Positions 43,308 to 53,179 of a stretch of 64,000 nucleotides of DNA are shown one piece after another (position 1 is the first letter of the stretch; each line of letters starts with the position of its first letter). A program made the translations under genes and the position numbers. Below the pieces are notes generated by a model. It worked only from the letters and a program-made list of their open reading frames with translations. It had not been told where the DNA came from and ran no database searches. This DNA is from Crotalaria pallida (Eukaryota; Streptophyta; Magnoliopsida; Fabales; Fabaceae), in contig CM075654.1 of assembly GCA_037953625.1 (NCBI GenBank), positions 21,941,501 to 22,005,500 of the forward strand, written 5' to 3'.

Positions 43308-43565
43308 ACTCGAGTACTTGGCTGGATACTCGAGTAAATTTTGACAAAATAGTGTATTTTTGTGTTAGAACACTCGAGTACCAGGCCCAGAACTCGAGTA
43401 TTAACTGATGCACAGAAACATGTTATGGTAAACCACTCGAGTAACTCATGAGTCACTCGAGTATTCTGAATTTGATGAAGAACACTCGATTACTCATGAA
43501 CTACTCGAGTAATCTGGAAAAAAATTGAAGAACACTCGAGTATTCTGAAGAACACTCGAGTACTT
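43308..43565. repeat. ACTCGAGTA motif cluster in element H LTR
   Basis: About ten copies of the palindrome ACTCGAGT (or one mismatch), many followed by A or AT, in 260 bp inside the candidate intron, for example 43310, 43338, 43371, 43392 and 43553. Related copies lie upstream of the TATA (about 42245-42280). H2 has a degenerate version (49180-49460). Confidence 0.7.
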
Positions 43566-44290
43566 TGCCTAGAATATTAAAAATACCATTTTTAATTCTG
43601 AATCATTGGCTAATACCTAAATGACAGTAATCGAAGTGATTTAAGACTTAAAAGAAATTGATTGATGATATGGTAATTTCTTTTGGATAAACGAGACGTT
43701 CCTAGGGTGGCACGTTAGGAATTATTAAAAAGAAAAAAATCAATCAATTCCTTTAAGTGAGAGAAAATGCATTCATTATGGAGTTTGGATGATAGATCGT
43801 TTATCATGTTTTGGTAACATGAGGAGGGCCTCTGGGAGTGCCAATTGACGGCTCGCTTGATGACACGTTATGGTTGACGACGTGGTTGGCATAGTGAGAT
43901 GCTGATAGTATGGTTATACCGTTTGGATGACGGGACGTGCTCGGGTGGTATAAATTCCAAGCTTGTCGTGTACATTCATGGTGAATGTACGAATGTTGTA
44001 CACCTAGCAGTACAACGCACTGTTGAGTGCTGGACGAAGTAAAGGATGGACGTCAAAGAGTGATATAGAATGATCTAGATAGGCTTGAGAGCTAAGTTCA
44101 TACATCATGCCACTCATTTAATTTAAAAGTTGATAAATGAAATAAGTATGAGCATCTTACTTGCATTCAATATCTGTTAAGTGCTAAATGTGATTGTGTT
44201 TATTGGTGCATATACATACTTTTACATTGTACATATATTTATGCTCTATTGATTATGTGTATAGAATTGCTTACCCCTATGCCCTTGTAG

Positions 44291-44764
44291 ATGATGTCAC
44301 GTTACATCGCTTGCATCGAGATCCGGCAACTTCCTAGTGGCATATGGATCTACGAGGACTATCGCGCGGTGTTCGAGGGAGAGGTAGAGGTCACCTTCTA
44401 CCACCCGAACCCGCTGATCCGATTTCGTCCTCGTAGGTTTAGGATTCCCATCATATACACTATGCACGTACCACCTTTTTACACATATCATGGACCACCT
44501 CCCACACGACCAGCTCCCTCGTATCACAGTTTCCGTTTTCGACCTACCCGCTCACACCCTTTTTCTTCGAGAGTCGTCCCCGAGGAGACTCCCCCATCTG
44601 ATCCGAGGAGTCCTGTTAGGGTCTTACCATATCCTGACCCAGTACCTAGTGGAAGGGTACCCACTCCATCCGATGAGATCGAGGAGGACCTAGTGGAGGA
44701 CGAGAGCGGATGCGAGCCAGTCGTTCATTCTATCGGGAGCCAGTGGAGGGACGATGATCCCTAG
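44291..44764 (+). CDS. LTR-encoded protein of element H, exon 2 (157 codons)
   Basis: Intact frame starting MMSRYIACIEIR directly after a candidate acceptor (gcccttgtag^). N-terminal part: RYIACIEIRQLPSG, EDYRAVFEGEVEV, FYHPNP. Middle: basic and aromatic (RFRPRRFRIPIIYT), then Pro-rich (PPPTRPAP). C-terminal part: VPSGRVPTPSDEIEED and an acidic tail. In H2 (50233-50720) the same protein can be read with one frameshift and a TGA, and most codon differences are synonymous third-base changes (for example RFRIPIIYT is kept while nearly every codon differs). That pattern indicates past selection on the protein. I recognise no known family. Its location inside an LTR, away from gag-pol, is unusual. 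Confidence 0.65.
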   Translation: MMSRYIACIEIRQLPSGIWIYEDYRAVFEGEVEVTFYHPNPLIRFRPRRFRIPIIYTMHVPPFYTYHGPPPTRPAPSYHSFRFRPTRSHPFSSRVVPEETPPSDPRSPVRVLPYPDPVPSGRVPTPSDEIEEDLVEDESGCEPVVHSIGSQWRDDDP

Positions 44765-45527
44765 GTATGTGCGTATGGTAAATGATGAGGATCAGGGGAT
44801 CCGGTGTGGGGATGCTGTGGAGGAGATGCTGCTGCTGCTGTTGATGATGATGTCTGATGATGTTTACTACTTCTGTTACCTGGAAACTACTACTACTACT
44901 ACTACTGCTGCTACCAGATCTATGTGACCACCTCTAGAGTTCATATTTTGATATGTATATTTTGTAGATATGCTTTTGAGAGCTCTATGGCTATGGTTTT
45001 ATTTTGATATAGATCTATCATGGACTTGTACTGGGGTCTTGGAGACTTTTACGTATGAACTGTGTATCACCTGACTCTTGTTTTATATATATATATATAT
45101 ATATATAAAATCTATGTTCATATTTATATTGGTTACATAGTCCTATAATTTCCGCTTACTCTGATAAAGGTTATTTACAGAATTCGGCTACGTTATTTGA
45201 AAATGGTATCAGTTCTGCGAAAGAAACAAATGGATAGTATCGCTTAATCTTACTACGTAAATACGTTTTCAAAAGTATCGATGCTATCTGAATTAAGAGA
45301 AGATTTTTATTGTCCTAGTGAATGCCGAATTCAATACAATGTTTAAAACGATATAGATTATATACTCCAAGAATACCATGTTTTGATTTGTGCACCCACC
45401 AGATAGAAAATGAAAATAAAGTTTTTGATTTCCACATTTTCTAAACACTAACAAGTCCATATCTTTCCTAGAAATAGTATATTTATTGTATTAATTACTT
45501 AAGATGGGAAAAGGGTTTCACACTGAG

Positions 45528-45539
45528 TGGTATCAGAGC
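45528..45539 (+). other. Primer-binding site of element H
   Basis: TGGTATCAGAGC five bases after the LTR end. Confidence 0.9.
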
Positions 45540-45771
45540 AAAAGTCAGATCCTGTAGTAGTTGAAGTAGTCCAGAAAGGTAGACATCAATAGCGAGCAGG
45601 TATCCACAGGGCATATTTATTGTTTTGAATGCTGGTATCTTGCTTGTTTTGAGCATTAGATGCAATGGAATGTTTTGTTTGAGGTTATGGTTATAGCCTT
45701 AGTATAGGTGGTGTGATGAATGTTTCTACAGTTCAACATATGTGACCATAAGCCCAAAGCGCAGGTCTATT

Positions 45772-46790
45772 ATGGCGACTAGAAACCAAAACCACACCAA
45801 TGCGATGTTAGAAAGAATTACCGCGGTGCTGGAGTCCATGCAACAACAGCAATCTCAGCAACCACCTCAACCGGTCAACCCACCTCACCAATGTAATGTG
45901 GGTAGTACCGAGGTGAAGAGTGTGGCAGATTTTAGGAGTTGTAATCCACCCAGATTCGAAGGAGGATTTAAACCTGAAGAGGCCAATAAGTGGATTCACA
46001 CCATGGACCAGATTTTGAGAACTTTGGATTGCACGGAAGCTTAGAAAGTAGCATATGCAGTCTACATGCTTGAGGACGAAGCTGAGAACTGGTGGAATCA
46101 TATGGTTCAGCTCCTACACTATGAAGGAAGGGATGTGAATTGGGGTGTATTTATGGAGAAGTTTCTAAATAAATACATCCCTGAGGACTTGAGGAAAAGA
46201 AGGAGGTGGAGTTCTTGCAGCTGAAGCAAGGAGACATGAGCGTGGGTGAGTACGCGGCCAAATTTGAAGAACTAATGAAGTACTCTCCATACTACCAGAA
46301 CAATCCTGATGAAAGGAGCAAGTGTATCAAGTTCGAGGGAGGCTTAAGGCCCAAACTTAAGTCTATTTTCAGCTACCAATGGATTCAAAGCTTTCCTACA
46401 CTAGTGGACATGTGAAGAATGTACGAGGATGACAAGAAAGCTGAAGGGTTGCAAGCAACAGAGAGAAAAGATAGCCAGAGTTATGGACCTCAGAGGCGCA
46501 AGGGTTTCAACAGTCGAGGCAAAGGTCCGTATGATCGCTGGGGGAAAGGCAAAGGAAAGATTGGGGGAAATGATGGAAGGAACCTTCGAAGTGAGGCTCC
46601 ATTCTGTGATAAGTGTAAGCCCCATCATTATGGCCGTTTTTGTTGGGGAACAAGTGGTTGTTTCAACTGTGGGAAACCGGGACACTTTGCGAAGGACTGC
46701 AAGGAACCGGCCAAAGCCAATGCAAGAGGGGAAGCCGATAGGCCCGTGGTTCAAGGAAGGGTTTTCACACTTAGTGGTGTGGAGGCAAAC
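45772..46790 (+). pseudogene. gag: Element H gag
   Basis: ATG 45772 (MATRNQNHTNAML). Capsid text continues through RFEGGFKPEEANKW to a TAG at 46042-46044, then readable text (EDEAENWWNHM, EKFLNKYIPEDLRK) to a frameshift near 46197. The next frame (46206-46415) has EFLQLKQGDMSVGEYAAKFE and ends in TGA (46413-46415, Arg expected). The following frame holds basic spacers and a CCHC knuckle CFNCGKPGHFAKDC (46659-46700). It encoded the capsid/nucleocapsid polyprotein and is now broken at three or more points. Confidence 0.85.
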
Positions 46791-47837
46791 CGATCCTCTG
46801 ATCTTGTGCAAGGTAATTACTTGCTAAATGGTCAGCTTTGTAATGTGTTGTTTGATTCTGGTGCAACGCATTCATTTGTTTCGTATGAATGTGTAGATCG
46901 TTTGAGTTTACCAATGTCTGAATTATCATACACTTTGAAAGTAGAAACCCCTACTAATGCTCCTGTAGTTGTTTCTAGAGCATGTCTTAACTATTGTATA
47001 GAAGTGTTCGGACAAACCTCTAGGGTAGATTTGATCTGTTTACCCTTATCGCAACTGGATGTGATCTTGGGGATGGACTGGTTAAGTCGAAACCAAGTGA
47101 TCATCGATTGTGATAGAAAAGTCGTGATCTATAGAAACCCAAAACCCTCTGGCTTTATGTGCTTGTTCAACACTGAAGTGGAGGATAAAGGCCCAAGGAT
47201 TGAAGAGATCTCCGTTGTCAGAGACTTTCCGAAGGTATTCGCTGATGAGATACCGGGTTTGCCACCGAAAAGAGAGATTGAATTTGGAATCGACTTAGTT
47301 CCGGGAGCTGGTCCCATTTCTATCGCTCCTTATAGAATGGCACCGTCGGAAATGGCTGAGATGAAAAAGCAGATTGAGGAATTGTTGTAGAAACAGATGA
47401 TTTGGCCAAGTGTGTCACCATGGGGTGCTCCGGTTTTTTTCGTCAAGAAGAAAGATGGTAGTATGAGAATGTGCATCGACTACCGGCAGTTGAATAAGGT
47501 CACAATCAAGAACAAATATCCTTTACCAAGGATCGATGACCTTATGGATCAAGTTCGTGGGGCTTCGGTATTTTCCAAAATTGATCTGAGATCTGGGTAC
47601 CATCAGATCAGGATTAGAGAAGAGGATATCCCTAAGACCGCATTTCGATCCCGATACGAACATTATCAATATGTTGTGATGCCGTTCGGATTGACTAATG
47701 CACCAGCTATTTTCATGGACTACATGAATCGAATCTTTAGACCCTATTTAGATTCATTCGTGGTTGTATTCATTGACGATATCCTTATTTACTCCAAGAA
47801 CCCGGAGGAGCATGCTGAACACTTGAGGATAGTGTTG
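46791..47837 (+). pseudogene. pol: Element H protease and partial reverse transcriptase
   Basis: Protease active-site text LFDSGATHSFVS (about 46848) has the canonical DSG, unlike DCG in B, C and G. The frame runs through GLPPKREIEFGIDL to a TAG at 47387-47389. RT resumes at 47397 with WGAPVFFVKKKDGS, RIDDLMDQVRGA, KIDLRSGYHQIRI, MPFGLTNAPAIFM and the catalytic FIDDIL (about 47772). It stops at the junction with H2, removing the RT thumb, RNase H and integrase. Confidence 0.9.
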
Positions 47838-50800
47838 AGTATTCCGAAATTATAATCATGCAAGTTATTCAAAATTATTTTCTTAAATTATAAATATTTC
47901 TTTTATAATTAATTTAAATTAATTATGTGATTGTGTGTGTGCATGTGATAAGTGAAAATGCATGAGAAATATTTTAATAATTAATAATATGTAAAAATAG
48001 GGTTTTTTGCATATTAGTCCCTGATTTAGGACCTAGAAGTAATATTAGAAAGGTTTTGGAGGGAAGGGAATTAAAATAATCATTTTTCAAATTTTGACCA
48101 AAAGACTCGAGTCTTTCAGGAAAGACTCGAGTATTCTGGTCAGAGTTGCACGAGTTAGTGCGTTTGGTGAGTCAGCACTCAACGATTTTCAATCGTTGAC
48201 ACGAAAACACCTCAAGGACACGATAATGCTCTTCGTGTCGCCATGCATGAGCAATGGAAGTGAGTATTTAAGCCAATTGATGAAGGAAATTGACCATTTT
48301 GGCCGAATTGCTCTAAAAATTCTTAAGTCTAGGGTTCCTGATTTCGTCTCCTTCATTCTCATCCATTTCTGAGTGTTGATTCGAGTTTTATACACCATTG
48401 TAAAGCTCACATCACGAGCTTTACAAAGACACATAGATTGTGAGATGAGGCTTCGTGAGGAGGAAGAATGGAAGCTCGAAAGATTGGTGTTGTTTGTTGT
48501 CAAGTTCAGAAAACTGAAGTCTGAAGCTTACTTTAAGCTCGGATTTTGGTAAGTATATGAGTCTTACAACCCTCAAATTCATTCCTACCTTCAGTCTATG
48601 TTGCAGAGAATAGTTCCTAACCAAATTCCCCAATTTTTAAACTGAATTTGCATGTCAAAATCTCTGATCTTTGGATCTGTTCGTATGTGGCTGCATGCAA
48701 AGGGCTTTGTGGGTTAGAGTTCCAGTCATTTTCTCTGCAATTTCCTTGTTGATTCACGGCCTAGAGGTAAGGGTGAAGCTATACATTCACTAGAATATGT
48801 TTAATTTGTTAAATTTTTAGTGTAGAGTCACCATGAGACTCTATGGGCATAGCTTGAACTAGATTTATGGCTTGGAGGCCTATTTGAGTTTAAAAGTTGT
48901 TTGGAGCAAGTTTTATATGTTGCATGCAAGCTGTATCAAGGTTATTTTCATGCTAAAAATGTTTAGAATTGAATTTGGTATGTTAAGTTGTTGAAAATGT
49001 GATTTTATGCATAATTAGTGCTCAAATTCAATTCAGTGTAATATGATGTTATCCTTGTGTTGGATCATGTTTAACTTACATAATGTTAGCTCTGTTAAGC
49101 ATTGGTTTTGATTGAATTTGATTAGAATTGAAAATGGTGTGTTAAAACTCAGTTTCAGTGTTATCTATTTGTCAATACTCGAGTATTTCAGACGCACCAG
49201 TGTGTCTGGTGGCACAAACACTGGATTCTCTGCCGCAGGACTCGGGTACTAAATGATGCTAATAAATGAACTTTTCTGATGAACCACTCGAGTCTTGCAT
49301 GATCCACTCGAGTCTTCTGGGTTGATGAAGACTCGAGTATTTCATGAACTACTCAAGTATTTTTAGAAAATCTGAGACTTAAACTTTTCAGAAAACCTAA
49401 GATCCACTGAAAAGAACCACTCGAGTATTTTGTACAAATTGAAACTCTACTCGAGTCTTTTTTATCAGAATGCAAAAACAATGCCATTTTCAACTAAGTC
49501 AAGTTTAATTAATCTAAAGAATGATTGCAAGGAATAAATCATGTTCCAAAGAAGAATTGATGTGATTAATTACATTGGTGAATTTATTGCATGATGCACA
49601 TAATGAGATTAATGAATAACGTTAAATGGAATGTTTGTGTGCATTCATGCATGGTGATGTGGTGGTAGCATATCATTTGGTCATGTTCGAGGAACATGAG
49701 GAGGGTACTCTGGGAGTACAATTTTGGTTACGACTTGCTTGTAGTCACATTTTGGTAATGTGGCCAGCATTGGTTACTGCGAACGTTGGGTATTCGTCTT
49801 GGTGACGAGATGTGCACATCGATATTGGAATTATGGACCACGTTTCAGGCATAGTCGTGTGGCTTGCTCGATGACACATTTTGGTAATATGGGCAGCATG
49901 GTGGGATGTTGTTACGTCTTGGTGACGCGACGTACACTTTGGTAGTGTCGTTATGGATTATATTCCGAGCAAGTTAACTATACGTCAGAGGCACGTATAC
50001 GGGTTGTTTGGATGGTCATGCATGAGAGCATTAGTTGGAGAATCTCAGGACTTGAGAGATTGTGTGCAAGCATCATGACATATCACTAATGAAATTGATT
50101 ATTAACTAAATTGGCTTGCTCACATGTTGTTCATATCTCTTGGCTATTTGGTATATATGTTTGTTTAACTGCTTTAAATTATGCTTATTCGATTATGTCA
50201 ATTATCTTGCTTACCCCTTATGCCCATTGTAGGTGATAGCTCGCTATCTAGCTTGCATCGAGTTGCGCCCACTCCCTAATGGAGTGTGGTACTACGAGGA
50301 CCATCGAGCCACCTTTGAGGGAGAGGTAGAGGTGACCCTCTATCACCCCACCCCTTGGCTCGTGTCCGTCCTCGTAGGTTCCGCATACCCATTATTTATA
50401 CACTGCATGTGCCCTCGTTTTATGCTTATCATGGACCACCCCCGGCTTGACCAGATCGTCGATTTCATTCTTTTCGTTTTAGAGCAGCTACTAGATCCCA
50501 TCCCTATGCTTCCCGAGTGATTCGAGAGGAGACCCCTTTAGCTAGTCCGATGAGTCCAGTTCATGTGACTCCTTCAGCTGACCCAGTGCCCAGTGGTAGG
50601 GCACCGACTCAGTCGGACGAGGTAGAGGAGGACCCAGAGGAGGCAGAGAGAGATGGGGAGCCAATCGGGCACTCCACTGGGAGCCAATGGGGAGTTGGGG
50701 ATCCACCGGGTGATGCATAGTATAGATGGATGGTATGTGGGACGTGTGGAGCTTTTGCTGGAGACTTGAGGAGGAGGATCATGCTATGGAGGAGGATCAT

Positions 50801-51290
50801 CAGACCACCACTTTGGGATTTCATATTTTGTTCTGTATTTATGTTGTATATACTTTTGATAGATCTCAGTGAGGTTGTCTTTTCTTATGTTAGTTTTATT
50901 TCTATGGACTTGTACCTTTGCTATCACGACTTCGACCTTGATGTACCTTGGCTACTTTTATGTTCACTATTATATATATATATATATGACTATTGATTGA
51001 TATTTATTAGCTCAAGGTTCATATTTTACTTCCGCATACTCTGATGATAAATCGTATAATTCTATTCGAAAATACTTTACTTTAAGGATTTGAGTTATCA
51101 ATGTCTTATTATGAAAAATATATTTTGGAGTATCACGATATAAACAAATCCTCTCATATCTTAGAGTCTGATAACAATTCCATGTAAAAATTTTATTTAC
51201 CCTCTTTTATATCCGAAACAAGTCCATATTAACTATATTATATCTTTATTAAAAGTAATAAAGGCTTTTGTGTTGAAAGTGAGTGTCACA
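47838..51290 (+). repeat. H2: diverged LTR of the H family
   Basis: About 3450 bp, homologous to the H LTR in order and motifs (gcatattagtccctgattt, gagttgcacgagttagtgcg, donors, coding exons, (TA)n run) but far more diverged than paired LTRs would be. The left border is blurred (tgttgagtattccgaaatt versus the usual tgtaacaccccgaaatt). The right end GTGTCACA is an authentic LTR end and abuts text of element E's LTR (acttacattt...). It is therefore likely the remnant of a second H-family insertion in E, joined to H by a deletion. Confidence 0.7.
48695..50720 (+). pseudogene. LTR-encoded protein, H2 copy (two exons, frameshifted)
   Basis: Exon 1 is 48695-48766 (ATG, 24 codons, hydrophobic, ending CTAGAG^GTAAGG). 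The candidate intron runs to tgcccattgtag (50232). Exon 2 begins GTG ATA GCT CGC TAT at 50233, codon for codon parallel to ATG ATG TCA CGT TAC in H. A one-base difference around 50365 shifts frame, and a TGA near 50452 replaces an Arg CGA. The C-terminal part is open in 50517-50720 (VPSGRAPTQSDEVEED, HSTGSQW). It is inactive, but valuable as the comparison that reveals selection on the H copy. Confidence 0.55.
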
Positions 51291-51291
51291 A

Positions 51292-52834
51292 TGTTGGGAT
51301 TCTGGCAAGTATACCAGATCGTACAAGTAATAAAATGATAAATAGAGTATCGTTCCCAACGAGGACTGGAATTGATTCTAAAAATTGTCACCTATTTGTA
51401 GTCACTAAATGAAATTTAAATTGGAATTCAAGTGATTTAGAAATGGTTGATTTAAATAAATAAAAATAAACAAAAACAACGACTCTTAAACAAGGAAAAA
51501 GAGCGGGACATAGTTTTGATGAAGGTTCCTAAAACGTTCAATAATGAATTAATTTGTTTTCCTAAATTCTGAATTTGTTTTGCAAAAGTAGGAAACGCCT
51601 AATGTCTTAGAACGTTTCCATATTTTAGAGATTAATCTCCCAATGATGTCTCAAGAGAGCCTTAAAACCTAACCCTTAATTAAGTTCAATCAAAACTCAT
51701 AAAAATTATTCAATTCATAAGAAATATGTCTATTCCTATGCAATTGAACTGTTTGATTATTGGGCACAATCCTAAATTAATATGTCTATTAAATTAGGAT
51801 TCCTATGTCATGAACTGCGCATTTTGATGAACAACAATAAAAGTATAATCAAACACAGAATTTATAATGGAAAGACAAAATTAATTCACTGCATAAACAT
51901 TAAAAAAGTTTCATATTCATCTACTCCTACATCCCAAAAAAGGATTTAGTTCATAATTGAGAGAAGAAAAACAATAAAAGTGATAAAGATCAACATAATT
52001 ACCACTAATCCTTGGTTCTAATCTCCGTTATTCACAAAACCTCTCCAAAACTCTACCCCCAACTGTTCTGAATGATTCATAATCCTATTATTATATAGAT
52101 AAAAACTAACCTAATTTTCAGTCTAATGTGATAAGATTTTTATTTTAATAAAACTAATTCTAAATCTGAATATAATATGATAAGATCCTATTAGAATAAG
52201 CTAATCTTTAAGAATCTTATTTATAAATTGAATTTATCATTAAAATCCTTCTAGAATCCCGTATTTGTGTCTGACAACAACTTCGGAACTGATTTTGACC
52301 CCTAAGATGGACGAATTTGAGCAAGGCTATATCTGGCAAAGTTGTAGACCTTTTCCTTAGCTTTAAAATGATATATAGATCGCCTCATTTGGATACGTGT
52401 AGCTCAAGTTTGGATCAAAACAGCGAATAATGTCATTTTCTCGCATTTTGCGCTCCCAGACGTGAATCTCCTGCGTCTGGGCGTGTATTTGTCAGAAAAA
52501 AATCAACCAAATGCACCCCATTATTGGCCAGTTGACCCCAGTCCGCGCCTGAGCGCGTGGGAGCCGAGCCTGGGCGCCACGGTCAACTTGTCTTCATGTT
52601 TTCCTCTTTTTCTTCCCAATTCAAGTACCAAGCTCTCCTTCTTCATTCTTTTGCAAAAATCATTGTTTTAAGAGCTTAAATACCTGAAAACAAAACAAAC
52701 ACATCAAAAGGTTTCCGAAATCTTATAATGACAAAATTCCATTGTTTTATTCCAATTTACTCAAGAAACAAGCGACTTACTATGTAAAGGGAGGCAAAAA
52801 AGGTACAAAAACATCACATATTAGACCACAATCA
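51292..52834 (-). mobile_element. Solo LTR I, 1543 bp
   Basis: Starts TGTTGGGATT (plus strand) and ends CAATCA, flanked by TSD cacaa (51287-51291, 52835-52839). The TSD straddles the border between H2 and element E, so this is a late insertion. A minus-strand TATA-like tctatataata (near 52100) suggests minus orientation, with the terminus ...CTTGCCAGAATCCCAACA. No interior or PBS. The family is not recognised; the text with cgttcccaacgagg resembles gypsy LTR tails. A 69-codon plus-strand frame (52462-52671) has no supporting feature. Confidence 0.75.
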
Positions 52835-52839
52835 CACAA

Positions 52840-53179
52840 CTTACATTTATTTATTTATGCAATCAAATCTAAATAAATACCACTAATATAACTTTAAACA
52901 ATGATTAGTATGATAAGAAAATCACAAAGTTAATAATTTGAAATATTAAAACAAACTATTTATTTGAGGAATACATCAAAAGAAAGGTTATGAGGTATAA
53001 AGAGTATATTTTTCAAACAGGCTACTTACATTAAATGAATCTACTTTAAAGTATATAAATAAAATAGTCCAATAAAAATAATATAAGGTACTTGATGAAA
53101 ACAATCAACACTTTAATAATTAATCATTTAATTTGAAAAACTCAGAATTTATAATACCAAAGAAAATCAGAATGTTACA
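52840..53179 (-). repeat. Element E 3' LTR, inner end
   Basis: About 340 bp matching 62790-63147 of the right LTR with some 5% differences and a few indels, ending in GAATGTTACA. Confidence 0.85.

Larger units (their letters stand above)
41980..45522 (+). repeat. Element H 5' LTR (3543 bp) with internal reading frame
   Basis: Starts TGTAACACCCC and ends TTTCACA. Contains TATA (42403), ACTCGAGT motifs, candidate introns, a GC-rich repeat zone (about 43800-43990), a coding-like exon pair, trinucleotide runs (44822-44910) and a (TA)n run near 45085. It is homologous throughout to H2 (47838-51290). Confidence 0.85.
41980..47837 (+). mobile_element. Ty3/gypsy chromovirus H, 5' part (LTR, gag, protease, part of RT)
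   Basis: Inserted in the protease region of element G (left target cttgg, 41975-41979). The 5' LTR is 41980-45522, PBS at 45528 and coding from 45772. RT text ends at about 47837, two codons after HLRIV, where sequence changes abruptly to H2 LTR. No RNase H, integrase or true 3' LTR follows. Gag and protease differ clearly from B, C and G, so it is a separate Tekay-like family. Confidence 0.85.

Noticed and set aside
47838..51290. H2 as the true 3' LTR of element H
   Set aside because: It is too diverged from the 5' LTR to have been identical at insertion, and it follows truncated RT with no RNase H, integrase or polypurine tract between.
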